A DNA stretch of 64,000 nt from Glebionis coronaria. Lineage: Eukaryota; Streptophyta; Magnoliopsida; Asterales; Asteraceae. The notes beneath the pieces are model-generated. The model saw only the letters and a program-made list of their open reading frames with translations, searched no databases and was not told where the DNA came from. Both the position numbers and the translations under genes were made by a program. The stretch spans positions 515,228,274 through 515,292,273 of the forward strand of contig CM046878.1 in assembly GCA_025667525.1 (NCBI GenBank), written 5' to 3'. Of this stretch, positions 46,551 to 56,900 are shown one piece after another (the first letter of the stretch is position 1; every line of letters starts with the position of its first letter).

Positions 46551-48399
46551 CTAACAATTTGAGAAATTTTGGTTTGGAGTAGTTTTTCCTTTAACTAAAG
46601 CAATTTAGCATTTGGAATGTAATTCATATGCTTTAATGTTTGAACATTTGTCGATATGTAATGTAATTTATATGTCTTACTTCTTGTTGGTTTAAGACCA
46701 AGCATGCATCAACATTATACAAAATTAGCACGATTTTGACAGCATAACAAAACATAATAGTAGTTTTGAAATCTTACAAACCACAAAAAAGTTTAGAAAT
46801 TGCAAACGTCACGAGTTTATTGTTTTACACAGTTCGATTTGACTATGTAGCAATTACTGTAGGTATATTATATTAGCATGAATTTATGGTTTAACACCAC
46901 CAAAATATAGTCACGGATAATCAAACGCTAGTGAAGGTCAACATTTTGGTCAAACATTTCCTCAAAAGCATGTCAATAGAAAAGCTAAATGATGCGTCAC
47001 CCACCCTGTGTAATTATTGGTGATAAAACGCTAAGCACGATCAATGTTGGTCAAACTTTATCTCGAGGACATGTTCTTGGGAATACGTTGGCGTGAGACC
47101 TCACCGCTAAAATATTCGATAAATTATTTTGCTTATATTTTTGTTAATTAACCCAATTGTTCCTTGAGGACATATCCTCGCGAAAACATTGGATCCAATT
47201 GTTCCTCGAGGATATATCCTCGTGAAAACCTTAGATTGGTCTCGATCAATATAGTCCAAAAAGTTAAAGAACATTACAAAATATAGAGCAAACACTTACG
47301 AAATATTCAAATTCCTCATAATATTTCTAGCAGACTAGTATCGTCATGTATTATATTGGTATATTTTCAACCAATACGTTTGTCATTAATCCATGTTAGT
47401 CGTGTATATTGATATTTAATGTTCATTCCCCACATATCACCACTGCTATCGACGCCATGCCAATCATTCTAACGCTACAGTACGTGTGGTCCTTTAGGTT
47501 GGTGTGAACCACAGTTATAACTATGTGACCCAATTCGCACGCATACGCTAATGTCTTATTGACGCTACTAGGCCCCCGCCATCAAGTTACAAGGCTTGAA
47601 ATTTGCACTTGAAATAGACAAAGACATTGGATGTACGAGGATAGAATCTCAATGGCTTAAAGTCGGATCATTCATAGTTATATACTACGTATCAAAGATT
47701 ATTTCATGTAATATAGCTAGTTTGTTTGTTTTAATTACATCACTTTTAGAGCTTAAGGTATCCGATGTCATAGCTTGAGTCATTCCTGAAAACACTACTT
47801 AATGACACAAGCAATGTATCATACCATGTATTTTTAAGTGTTAAGTCACCACCACTGTACCAAGTAATCAAGGAAAACATCAAATGATGGCGCGTGACCC
47901 ACACCATCACTCGTGTTTTCGAGTATTTTATTTGTGTTATGAAAAAATACCAAAACTTAGGATACTTGATGGTACGAAAAATATGATAATATCGAAGAAA
48001 AGAATGTTTTTGATGTTAAAGGTATTTTTGTGTTATGCATTAAAAAATAATGATATAAGAACACTTTTCTCGTAAAACCACGTGATGATACAATAAGATA
48101 CCTAAGAGAACTTGGAGTCGTGGTGTTGTTGCCTGGCGCTGAGCTATGGCGCGAAAAAGATGCATGGTGGAGGACTCTGTGGGTTGCCGCCAAGGGCCTC
48201 GCACCGTGGCCACCATCCCAAGCCGTTTTATATTTTTTTTAATCTGAATATAACGGCTATATGACCGTTTGGGGGAACGGATTTAAAAAAAAATCCTATT
48301 TTTACACTTCTAGAAATCCTATAAATACTTCCTAAATATTTTATACTTCTCACACACTTTCTATATACTTCATCTTCTCCATTTCTTTCATCCAAAAAA
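46551..48399. other. Decayed DNA-transposon-like host sequence right of element B
   Basis: No gene is seen. A diverged tandem pair at about 47152-47232 (CCAATTGTTCCT..GAGGA..TATCCTCG) includes the perfect 16-base palindrome CGAGGATATATCCTCG at 47207-47222. A related copy lies near 47062. Similar motifs are found left of element B. The stretch 48230-48399 looks like the promoter of the pseudogene that follows (TATAAATA at about 48320). Confidence 0.45.
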
Positions 48400-49562
48400 A
48401 TGAATCCCAACCGCAACCCAAATTGGATTTTCGGTATGCTTTCCGACCCAACCAACTAAATGGCAGGTTCGTCTTCAAATCCGGGGTCGTCTTCAAATCC
48501 GAACCCCCAAATGAATTACTATCCTAGTTTCGCCCCCCAATTTTAAAGCCAAGAGAAATTGTTGATGTTTCAACAATTTAAAATGCAACAAATGCAACAA
48601 TTTCAACAACAATCACAACAATACCAACCGTATCCATTTCCCACTTCCCAACCTCACTCCAAGCATGAATCGCACCATGTTGATGAAGTTCAAGATTCCG
48701 AAGATGAAGAAGCGCCGATTCTGACTTCGACGTCGAAGCCTAGACGTAAGAAGTCGGCGTTGCGGAAAACAAAGAGAAAGAAGACGTTTCACAAGAAAAA
48801 AGACTTCGTAATGTGTGGGCCCAAGAGGAGGAGGAGCTTTTGATGAAATGTTTTATTCAAGTGTCCGAGGATCCGAAAACCGGAGCCGATCAAAAAAAGA
48901 ATACTTTTTGTTACAAAATTCAAAATGCCTACAATGCGGAAGCCGTGAAGTAAGGTTTCGGTGTGCGTACGAAGAACATGTTGACGGGTAAATGGACTCC
49001 AATGAATATCGCAGTTACAAAGTTTAATGATTTGGTGAATGAAACTGCGGTTCTTAGTGGGAAAAACGATAATAATTGGATGACAAGGGTGTACAAGTTG
49101 TGCGAAACGGTCGTTGGAGGTGAGTTTAAGCACCGGAGAGCTTGGATATTTTTGAAAGACAAGCACAAGTGGAAAACTCCTGAGTCAACTCAAGCAAGAA
49201 GATGTAGTCTTATGGGCACCGGATGAACCGGAACACTTTGGGACTGATGCGCTTCCTCGACCACCTGGTCTATTCCGACTTAATAAAAGTCAATGCACCA
49301 ACTCTAACTCGACCGCTAGCTCCGGTTCTAACCCGACCGCGTACCAAGACTTCGTGGCGGAACAATACAAGTTAGACCGAGAAGCCAAATTGTCCGTGCT
49401 TGAGAGAGAGAGCGAAGACCGAAGGCGGTTGATCTAGTCTCAAAGAATTTAGAAGACATGTGTGTGCTCCAAATTGACACGAGCCGTATGAGTGCGGGCG
49501 ACGCCGCTATCGTAGAGGCCCAAAAGACACGAGTCCGAGCAACATATAAACCTCGAGACTAG
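48400..49562 (+). pseudogene. PIF/Harbinger ORF1-like Myb/NAM-associated protein, broken
   Basis: The ATG at 48400 starts MNPNRNPNWIFGML. A Q-rich stretch and an acidic, then basic, segment lead to a trihelix/Myb-like domain (EEEELLMKCFIQVSEDP, LTGKWTPMNIAVTKFNDLV, FKHRRAWIFLKDKHKW) and a C-terminal helical part with QYKLDREAKLSVLERESEDR. In plants this is the DNA-binding partner protein of PIF/Harbinger transposons, often labelled NAM-associated. In-frame TAA codons lie at 48457, 48544 and 48951, with frameshifts near 48800 and 49210. The reading ends at a TAG at 49560-49562. The transposase gene itself is not seen. The family name is from recognition, and a host-derived copy of the same domain is possible. 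Confidence 0.7.
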
Positions 49563-50368
49563 TCGGCGCCACCAAATTTATATTTTTTTATTTTATGTCT
49601 TTTAATTTTATGTTTTTTATTTTTATGTTTTTTATTTTTATGTCTTTTATTTTAATTTTAGTGTAATATTATTTAGTTTTAATGAAATTTTATTTTAAGT
49701 TTAAATATTTTTGTTTAAAAAGAATTCATACGGCATCAAAAAGGTTATGACACATCACTCCTCCTGAAAACTGATGTTATATCAATTATGATGTAATAGC
49801 TCATTTTGTTGACGTAACATTATTTTTTGGTTTTGACATCAACTCTATGGCTTCATCGTTCCCGTGCTTTAACGCTCTTACTGTGGTGCTTTTAACACTT
49901 GACATATGCCAATAATGGTTCTAGACTTTTGTGGGCCAACACAAATTAAAAGTGATAAGACATTAATATCTCATCATATCATACCGAGTAAAAAAGTAAG
50001 AAAAGTGGAGTAAATTGAAAGAAAACAAAACATGTAGTAAAATGGTCCAAGTGAGAAAGACAAGGCAAAGACAAATGGGCCTTTGCATAAACGCACGTAG
50101 CCTAAATGTGGTTATATCCACGTGCAAACGTGGTCAAGAGCATGGTAGTAGCATTTTGCTTTTTGAATTAGATCGAGTTGCTGAATTTGAATGTTGAAAA
50201 GAAACCCATTTTAGATAACAAATCGTACAAGTCCAAATTGGTTGACTTGGTTCAGGCAAATAGATATGGCTTACACCCTCCTAAGAGCGGGAGGAATCCT
50301 GGCCGATGACTAGGCGCCAAGGCTATAACGTAGCAAAAACTCACGGCGTAGGGTTTCGTGGTGCTGCG

Positions 50369-50660
50369 TAGAGGTGGCAAAACGGGCGGGCGGGCGGGTT
50401 AAACGGGCAACGGGTTAAACGGGCGGCGGGTCAAACGGGTGTGGGCTAAATGGGCACGGGCTAAACGGGCTCAAGCTAAAAAAAGGAAAAACCATATGAA
50501 AACCTAGAATTAAAAAATAAAAATACTTGTTTGAAAGCCGGGGATAAAAAACTTAATAAAAAATATTCGTCGAGTACCCTAATTTATATTTTACAAGTGC
50601 GCCCGTTAAGCCCATTTAGTTTCTTACATACGCGCCCGTTTAGCCCGTTCATTATAAAGA
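50369..50660. mobile_element. hAT-like or MITE fragment with GGGC-rich ends
   Basis: TAGAGGTGGCAAAACGGGCG at 50369 followed by GGGTTAAACGGGC units, and reversed units (GCCCGTTTAGCCC) some 200 bases later. Such ends are common in non-autonomous plant hAT elements. The matching outer terminus is not found, so the element is truncated. Confidence 0.45.
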
Positions 50661-51023
50661 ATGGGCAAAAAGTGCCCCATCCTTTTTTGAAAATAGGTAA
50701 AAAGTGCTCATATGTATCAAAATGAGCTCTCGTGGTGGAGACTTTTACTTTTTTTTTATCTGTTTGGGGAGCGAATTTAAAAAAACCCATAAATTCCATT
50801 TTTACCCTTTTAAAAAACCTACAAATACCCCCTTATATTACCAAACTTCACACACACTTTCATATATATTTCTAACTCTCATTTCTCGAAAAAAAAAAAT
50901 AGATCCAAATAATGCTCACGATTTCGACGGAAACGATACATACGATCATTACTTTCTTTCAACCCGAGTATGAATTTTAATTTAGTTTTAAAATGTTTAT
51001 TAATATTATTTATAAAAAAAAAT

Positions 51024-51080
51024 CTCACGGCGCCAGTTTTCCTACGGCTCAGGGTTACTAGTGAAAACTGGTGCCGTGGG
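51024..51080. repeat. 18-bp inverted repeat with 21-base loop
   Basis: CTCACGGCGCCAGTTTTC (51024-51041) pairs with GAAAACTGGTGCCGTGGG (51063-51080) with G.T pairs and no mismatch. The words GTCGTGGGAAAAA and ACTGACGTGACAAC that follow look like subterminal repeats of a CACTA-type element. Confidence 0.7.
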
Positions 51081-51531
51081 AAAAATTGATGTCGTGGGAA
51101 AAAAACTGACGTGACAACACTTTTTGTGTCATGGCTTATGGATTCCCTGTACTCTAATCATTTCATTAAAAAAAATATACGGAGCGTCAAAACTACAAAA
51201 TCGTAAATTGATAATTGGACGGTTGATATCTTTATAGCTTGTAATAAGTTTAGGCGCGATTAATTTGTAAATAATCAGATTGTCGTTTATGAAAAGTTTT
51301 GAGATTTCGACGAGTTTTGTTTATTTCGTAAAATTTTCTCTAAAAATCAACTTATAATAAATATATATAAAAAAACTACTACAAGTGATTAAACATGTTT
51401 ACGGTGAGTTTTGAGTAATTTTATTTCGATTTGCATGTTTTCAGCAAATTTGATCATTATTAATCGTCTCTAACCGTCGTTAGCCATGATTGACATACTA
51501 TTTGATCGATTAATCGCCCACAAAAAGGTTG

Positions 51532-51536
51532 GTGGC
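51532..51536. other. Target-site duplication of element G, left
   Basis: GTGGC, repeated exactly at 62392-62396. This fixes both ends of the element. Confidence 0.92.
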
Positions 51537-53064
51537 TGATAGGTGTGTAAACACCCATCCTTTTACCACTTAATTCTGGCTAAAACAAGACCAAAACACG
51601 TATTAAATATCATTTGTTTGGAATTATGCGTGGTTTTTGTGTTTATTGTGTTTTCAGAGCTAACCGGATGAATATTAAAGAAAACATGGGATCGCACGGG
51701 ATTTATCAAGGAAAAAGACTCAAGACGAAGTCTATTGTCCAAGAGGTGCAAAAGATTTGAAGTCACTGGGCCTATTCAAAGATTTATCGAAGAAAAGGAC
51801 CAAAGACGGAAGATTTACATAAGTCGAAGAAACTCAAGTCTATTTAACGAAGAAATTAAAAGACGAGTTGAATTTAATCGACAACAAATCCCGAATCAGA
51901 ATCGAAAACGTCAACTTTTCTGAAAAGACGAGAAGACAAGAAGAAAGGGAGAAAGCCCACTCACCAACCAACCACTAGGAGTATAAATAGATTCCTCCTT
52001 CACACAATTAGGGAGTTAGTTCATTTTTTCTTTTTCCAGTTCTTTTGGTTCGTAGCTTCATCACAAACACCATTAGGGTGTTTGATGATTTTTCATTTTC
52101 TTTTTCAATCTTGTAATCCTTAATCATTAACATTGTTACTCTTCTATTAATCAATCCATTCCATCTTTCTATTCATCTTGTTCTTCATCATTTTTATTGC
52201 AAGTTTCTAAGTTTCTTATTTGATTCAAGTTTGATTTCAAAAAGTTGTTGATTTAGTGTTTTTATTGGTGGGATTTGTTACTTATGGTATTTAAATGATT
52301 TATGTTTGATTTGGTTAAACCTTTTTACTTATTTAGTTTAATTTTGAATTGATTCGAGTCCTTTGTTTTGCTGTTACTGCTACTGTTCGTGATTCCCAGG
52401 ACTTTCCGAACTGAGCCTATATTCCGAATAGGGATTCTCATTTTTCTTTTACTCGGAATATTTTCAATATTCCGCATAGATAGCTTCTTCATTTCCTTAT
52501 TCGGAATATTTTTCCGAATAGACCATATTTCCCGAATAGCCTTAACTTTCCGCATAAGCTAAGTTTTCCTTTTCCCCTGTTCGGAATATCTATATATTCC
52601 GAATAACCCATATTTTCCGCATAGACCCCTTTTATTCCGCATGGCACAAAATATTCCGAATAGGACGAGTTTTCCGCATAGCATATTTTCCGCATAGGCC
52701 TTGATATTCCGCATAAGAGCTTTTTCCGCATGAGGCAATTTTTCCGAATCATACAATTATTCCGCATAGATGTCAACTTTCCGAATAGAGCTGTCGTTCC
52801 GAATGGCCATACTTTCCGCATAAGTCTTACATTCCGCATAGGGTATTTTTCTGTAAGGGTATTTTTTCCAAGTATTAATTCAAGTTTTGCTTTTTATTTG
52901 TTGCTTGTGTTAAGTTTACTTCATTACCATTTCATTCATTTATCTGTTTAGTAGAAAACCAAATCCACTTTTTGTCACCAAGAACAAATCATTCCACTTT
53001 TAACTGAGATCAATTCGAGAGGATTCCGAGAAATATTTTGAACCCATAGAAAATCATTGTATTA
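51537..53064 (+). repeat. 5' LTR of element G
   Basis: Begins TGATAGGTGTGTAAACACCC and ends CATTGTATTA, so the ends are TG...TA and not the usual TG...CA. TATAAATA at 51982-51989 is the likely promoter, sitting between AGGAG and CTCCT. The second half contains the TTCCG(A/C)AT array. Confidence 0.96.
52398..52850 (+). repeat. TTCCG(A/C)ATAG array in 5' LTR of G
   Basis: Twenty-three copies by eye, 20 forward and 3 reverse, with irregular spacing. The reverse copies at about 52454, 52499 and 52580 each pair perfectly with the next forward copy: stems of 9 bp (52454-52474, loop TTC), 9 bp (52498-52520, loop TATTT) and 10 bp (52580-52603, loop CTAT). Frames seen here on the minus strand are by-products of the repeat. 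Confidence 0.85.
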
Positions 53065-53066
53065 AA

Positions 53067-53081
53067 TGGCGCCGCTGCCGG
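53067..53081 (+). other. Primer binding site of element G (tRNA-Asp type)
   Basis: TGGCGCCGCTGCCGG, two bases after the LTR. It matches the 3' end of plant tRNA-Asp except for one base. tRNA-Asp is the known primer of Athila/Tat elements. Confidence 0.85.
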
Positions 53082-53277
53082 CTCTTCTCGTTAAGATCAA
53101 AAGTTTTTTGTGAGAACTTGGATTTTGGGATCCGTTCCCCGTGAACGTTACTTTTTCATAAAAATTTTCAAAAAACACTAAAAAAATATAAAATTTTCAA
53201 AAATCCTAAAAAGTAAAAAACATAAAAACCAAAAATATTTTTGCTTTGTTTTTCTTTGTTCGTTCTTTTGCAGGTAT

Positions 53278-53922
53278 ATGCGCACTCGATCCACGTCTTA
53301 TCAAGAGCCCGAGCCTCTCGATACCTTAGACATGGCTGGTGTACAAAACAACAATAACATACCACCTCCGAACAACAATAATAACAACAACAACCCACCT
53401 TTCAACAACATGAATAACAACAACAATGAGCACCTTCCGGATAATCGCCCAATGATTGAATTGCTCCAAGCTCATGTCGATGGCAACACGGATCCAATTG
53501 TCATCCCTCCAATTGCCGCCAACAATTTCGAGCTCAAGTCAGGCTTTATCCAGATGGTCTCTGCTCAACCATTCTTGGGACGCACCATTGATGATCCACA
53601 TGACCACATCAAGAGATTTCTACAACTCACCAACACGGTCAAGTTCAATGGAGTTCCACAAGAAGTTATAAGGTTACAAATTTTTCCCTTTTCTTTAGAG
53701 GGACAAGCCCGGCATTGGCTTGCTAAGGAACCGCCACAGAGTATTCTCTCGTGGACGGATTTGGAAACAAAGTTCATCAACTACTTTTTTCCACCCTCTC
53801 GTACTACCGCTTTGCGGAATGAGATTATAAACTTTGAACAAAAGTACGATGAGTCGTTCAGTGAATCTTGGGATCGTTTTAAAGATATTTTAAGGAAATG
53901 CCCACAACATGGTTTTACCTAA
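53278..53922 (+). pseudogene. gag: Gag of element G, first part, ended by in-frame stop
   Basis: The ATG at 53278 follows a 196-base leader. An N-rich, low-complexity N-terminus leads into the retrotransposon Gag capsid domain (PFSLEGQARHWLAKEP, WTDLETKFINYFFPPSRT, ESWDRFKDILRKCPQHG). The TAA at 53920-53922 falls inside the capsid domain, and the same frame continues directly at 53923 with QINTFYNGL, the normal following phrase. I read it as a nonsense mutation; programmed readthrough is less likely, because the stop is not at the gag-pol border and the context TAA-GTG is not a known readthrough signal. Confidence 0.85.
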
Positions 53923-56900
53923 GTGCATCAAATCAATACTTTTTACAATGGTTTAAGCATGAGTGACCAAGATTCACTGAACAGTGCCTCAGGGGGTAAT
54001 TTATTGGCTAAGACTTCCAATGCTGCTTGGGACATCATTGAGAACAAATCTCGTGTGCAAACCAAGAGTGTTCAGACCAATGTTGCTAGTGCTAGCACTA
54101 ATGACAGTGACAAGCGATTAGACAAAATCACTACGCTTCTTGAATCGCTTGTCACCCACACCGTCAGCAACAACAACAGCAACAACGCCAAAAATGCTCA
54201 AGTGAACGCTGTCAGCCAACCTTGTGAGATATGCGGTGGTCCTCATTCTTACACAACTTGTACCGCCACCCAAGATTACCCTGCTGAGAATGTGAATGCG
54301 GCATATGGCACCTATCAACAACCTGCTTATCAAGCTAGACCCCAAGGTGACCGTAACTTGCTTAGCTACCGCAGCAACAACTATCTTTCACCACCTGGTT
54401 TCCCTCCTGCCAACCCAAACCAACAACAAAACCTTAACCGCCCAAATCAACAACAACAACAACCTCGACAACCTTACATTCTTCCTCACAAGCAACAACA
54501 ACCACCTCAAAGAAACAATCAAGTCTACCAACAACCTGCTTACCAACCACCTGCATACAACGCTCCTCCCAACCAACCCACCGCTCTTCACCAGGAAGTG
54601 GAAACTTATATGAGGACTAACGATGCGATAGTGGGAAATCTTCAGAGAGAGGTGCTCAACCTGAAAGCCGACTTGGTCAAGCAAGGAAATGATTTGAGGG
54701 CCGATATGAGAAATACGTTGGATAGCCAAACTAATGATTTAAGGAACATGATGGCTAGTTTTTTCCAAAGTAGTCAACCCTCTTCTTCGGGTACTCTTCC
54801 GAGTAACACCGTTGCGAACCCAAGAGGGGAGATGAAAGCAATCACCACTCGAAGTGGCAAAGGTACTAAGGAACCCGAGCTTCCTATACCTCCACCGGTG
54901 GTTGTGACTAAGGAGAACGAGTCGCCTGCTCCTATTCCTCCTCCTTCTCCTTCCCCAACTTCTCCACCTCTTTCTTCTACCCCTCCTCCACCCGTGGTTG
55001 TGAGTGATCCTATTCCTTTAAAGCCTTCCTCTTCTTCCAATATACCTTATCCTTCAAGGTTGAGGAAAGAGAAGCAAAAGAGCAAGGATGATATTCAAGT
55101 TTCGAACTTCCTAAAAATGTTCAAAAAACTGAATTTCAATATCTCCTTCGCTGAGGCTCTCGCTCACATGCCCAAATACGCAAAAATGTTTAAAGATCTT
55201 CTGAGCGACAAGGAAAAGCTCCTCGATATTGCCAACACCCAACTTAATGAGAACTGCTCTGCAGTGCTCTTAAGGAAATTGCCAACCAAGCTTGGTGATC
55301 CGGGTCGTTTTCTTATCCCTTGCAATTTCCCGGGAGTAGAGAATTGGATGGCCCTAGCCGATCTAGGTGCCAGTATTAATCTCATGCCTCTAAGTGTTTG
55401 GAAGCAATTATCTCTCCCAGAGCTAGTCCCCACCAAAATGACTTTGGAATTAGCTAACCGTACGGTTGCTTATCCTGTGGGGATAGCCGAAGACGTCATT
55501 GTAGGAGTCGACAAATTCACCTTCCCTGCCGATTTTGTTGTCGTTGACTACGAGATGGACCCCCGTGTGCCACTCATTGTTGGTCGTCCATTCTTGAGGA
55601 CCGGTCGCACTCTCATTGATGTTGAAGCCGGTGAGCTTATCATGAGAGTCGGTGACGATAAATTAGTCTTCAACATGGGAAAGCTTTCTAAACAGCCTTA
55701 TTCTTCCGAGAGTGTTAATTGTATTGACGTTCTTGATGAGACTTGTGAAGAACACTTCAAGGATGCTTGTAAAAATATTACTACCTCTCTTCCCAATGTT
55801 GAGACCGTTTCCTCTATCGACTCATCACTATCTCTATTTGGAGAAAGTGATTTCCTTTGGAAAGATTTGGAAGCCACCTTGGAAGATGTGAAGCAAGACA
55901 ATGACGATTCTACTGCCAATTGGGATGACGATCTTAGTTTCATTGCAAACCTCCTCAGAGAAGACAATCCTTCCCCTCCATCTCCTACTATTATTGCTAT
56001 CGAGACTCCGACTTCGAATACGCCTCCCGTCGACAATCCTCCGGATTTGGAACTTAAGGAGTTGCCGCCCCATCTTGAGTATGTTTTCCTCGAAGAAGAG
56101 AAGAAGTCGCCAGTCATCATTGCTAAGGATTTGAAGGATGAAGAGAAAGCCCGACTTGTCGCTGTTTTGAAAGATCACAAGAAGGCTATTGCTTGGAAGA
56201 TTTCGGATATTCGTGGAATTGATCCTCACTTCTGCACACACAAAATTCTCATGGAGGACGACTTTAAGCCCACTATTCAAAGCCAACGAAGGGTGAATCC
56301 AAAAATCCATGAAGTCATCAAAACAGAGGTTCTCAAACTTCTTGATGCGGGTATGATTTACCCTATTTCGGATTCACCATGGGTTAGTCCAATCCACTGT
56401 GTGCCCAAGAAGGGCGGAATAACCGTTGTTCCCAATGAACACAACGAGTTAATTCCCACTCGTCTCGTTACTGGGTGGAGAGTTTGTATAGACTACCGCA
56501 AACTCAATGATGCCACGAGAAAGGATCATTTCCCTCTACCTTTTATGGACCAAATGCTTGAACGCTTAGCAGGTAATGAATATTACTGCTTTCTTGATGG
56601 TTTCTCGGGTTATTTCCAAATACCCATCGATCCCCAAGATCAAGAGAAGACTACATTCACTTGTCCCTATGGCACTTTCGCTTACAAAAGAATGCCTTTT
56701 GGCTTATGTAATGCGCCCGGCACTTTCCAAAGGTGTATGTTAGCTATCTTCCATGACATGGTTGAACAAACCATGGAAGTCTTCATGGATGATTTCTCGG
56801 TCTTCGGGGATTCATTCTCTGCTTGCCTTGCCAATTTAGAACGTATGCTACAGCGGTGCGAAGATACTCGCCTTGTTCTAAATTGGGAAAAATGCCATTT

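Larger units (their letters stand above)
49563..51531. other. Fragments of DNA transposons between the pseudogene and element G
   Basis: Contents in order: T-rich tail of the pseudogene; 50369-50480 with a TAGAGGTGGCAAAACGGG start and GGGC-rich repeats, the look of a hAT-type terminus; inverted-sense GCCCGTTTAGCCCGTT words at about 50590-50660; 50750-50970 resembling another Harbinger-type 5' gene end (a short frame with DPNNAHDFDGNDTYDHYF); a strong hairpin at 51024-51080; AT-rich DNA to the G insertion site. None of these parts is complete. Confidence 0.45.

Noticed and set aside
48789..49166. Minus-strand 125-codon frame opposite the Harbinger-like pseudogene
   Set aside because: Antisense shadow of the recognisable Myb/NAM-associated reading.
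52489..52839. Minus-strand frame of 116 codons (and its copy at 61816-62166) with repeated MRK/SEYF phrases
   Set aside because: It is the reverse reading of the TTCCG(A/C)AT motif array and is present in both LTRs; no codon signature or start context.
53923..53925. GTG as a real start of the 1677-codon frame
   Set aside because: Plant nuclear genes very rarely start at GTG, and the frame is simply the continuation of gag after a stop.
55834..56310. Minus-strand frame of 158 codons inside pol of G
   Set aside because: Antisense shadow of a well-supported polyprotein; no motif.
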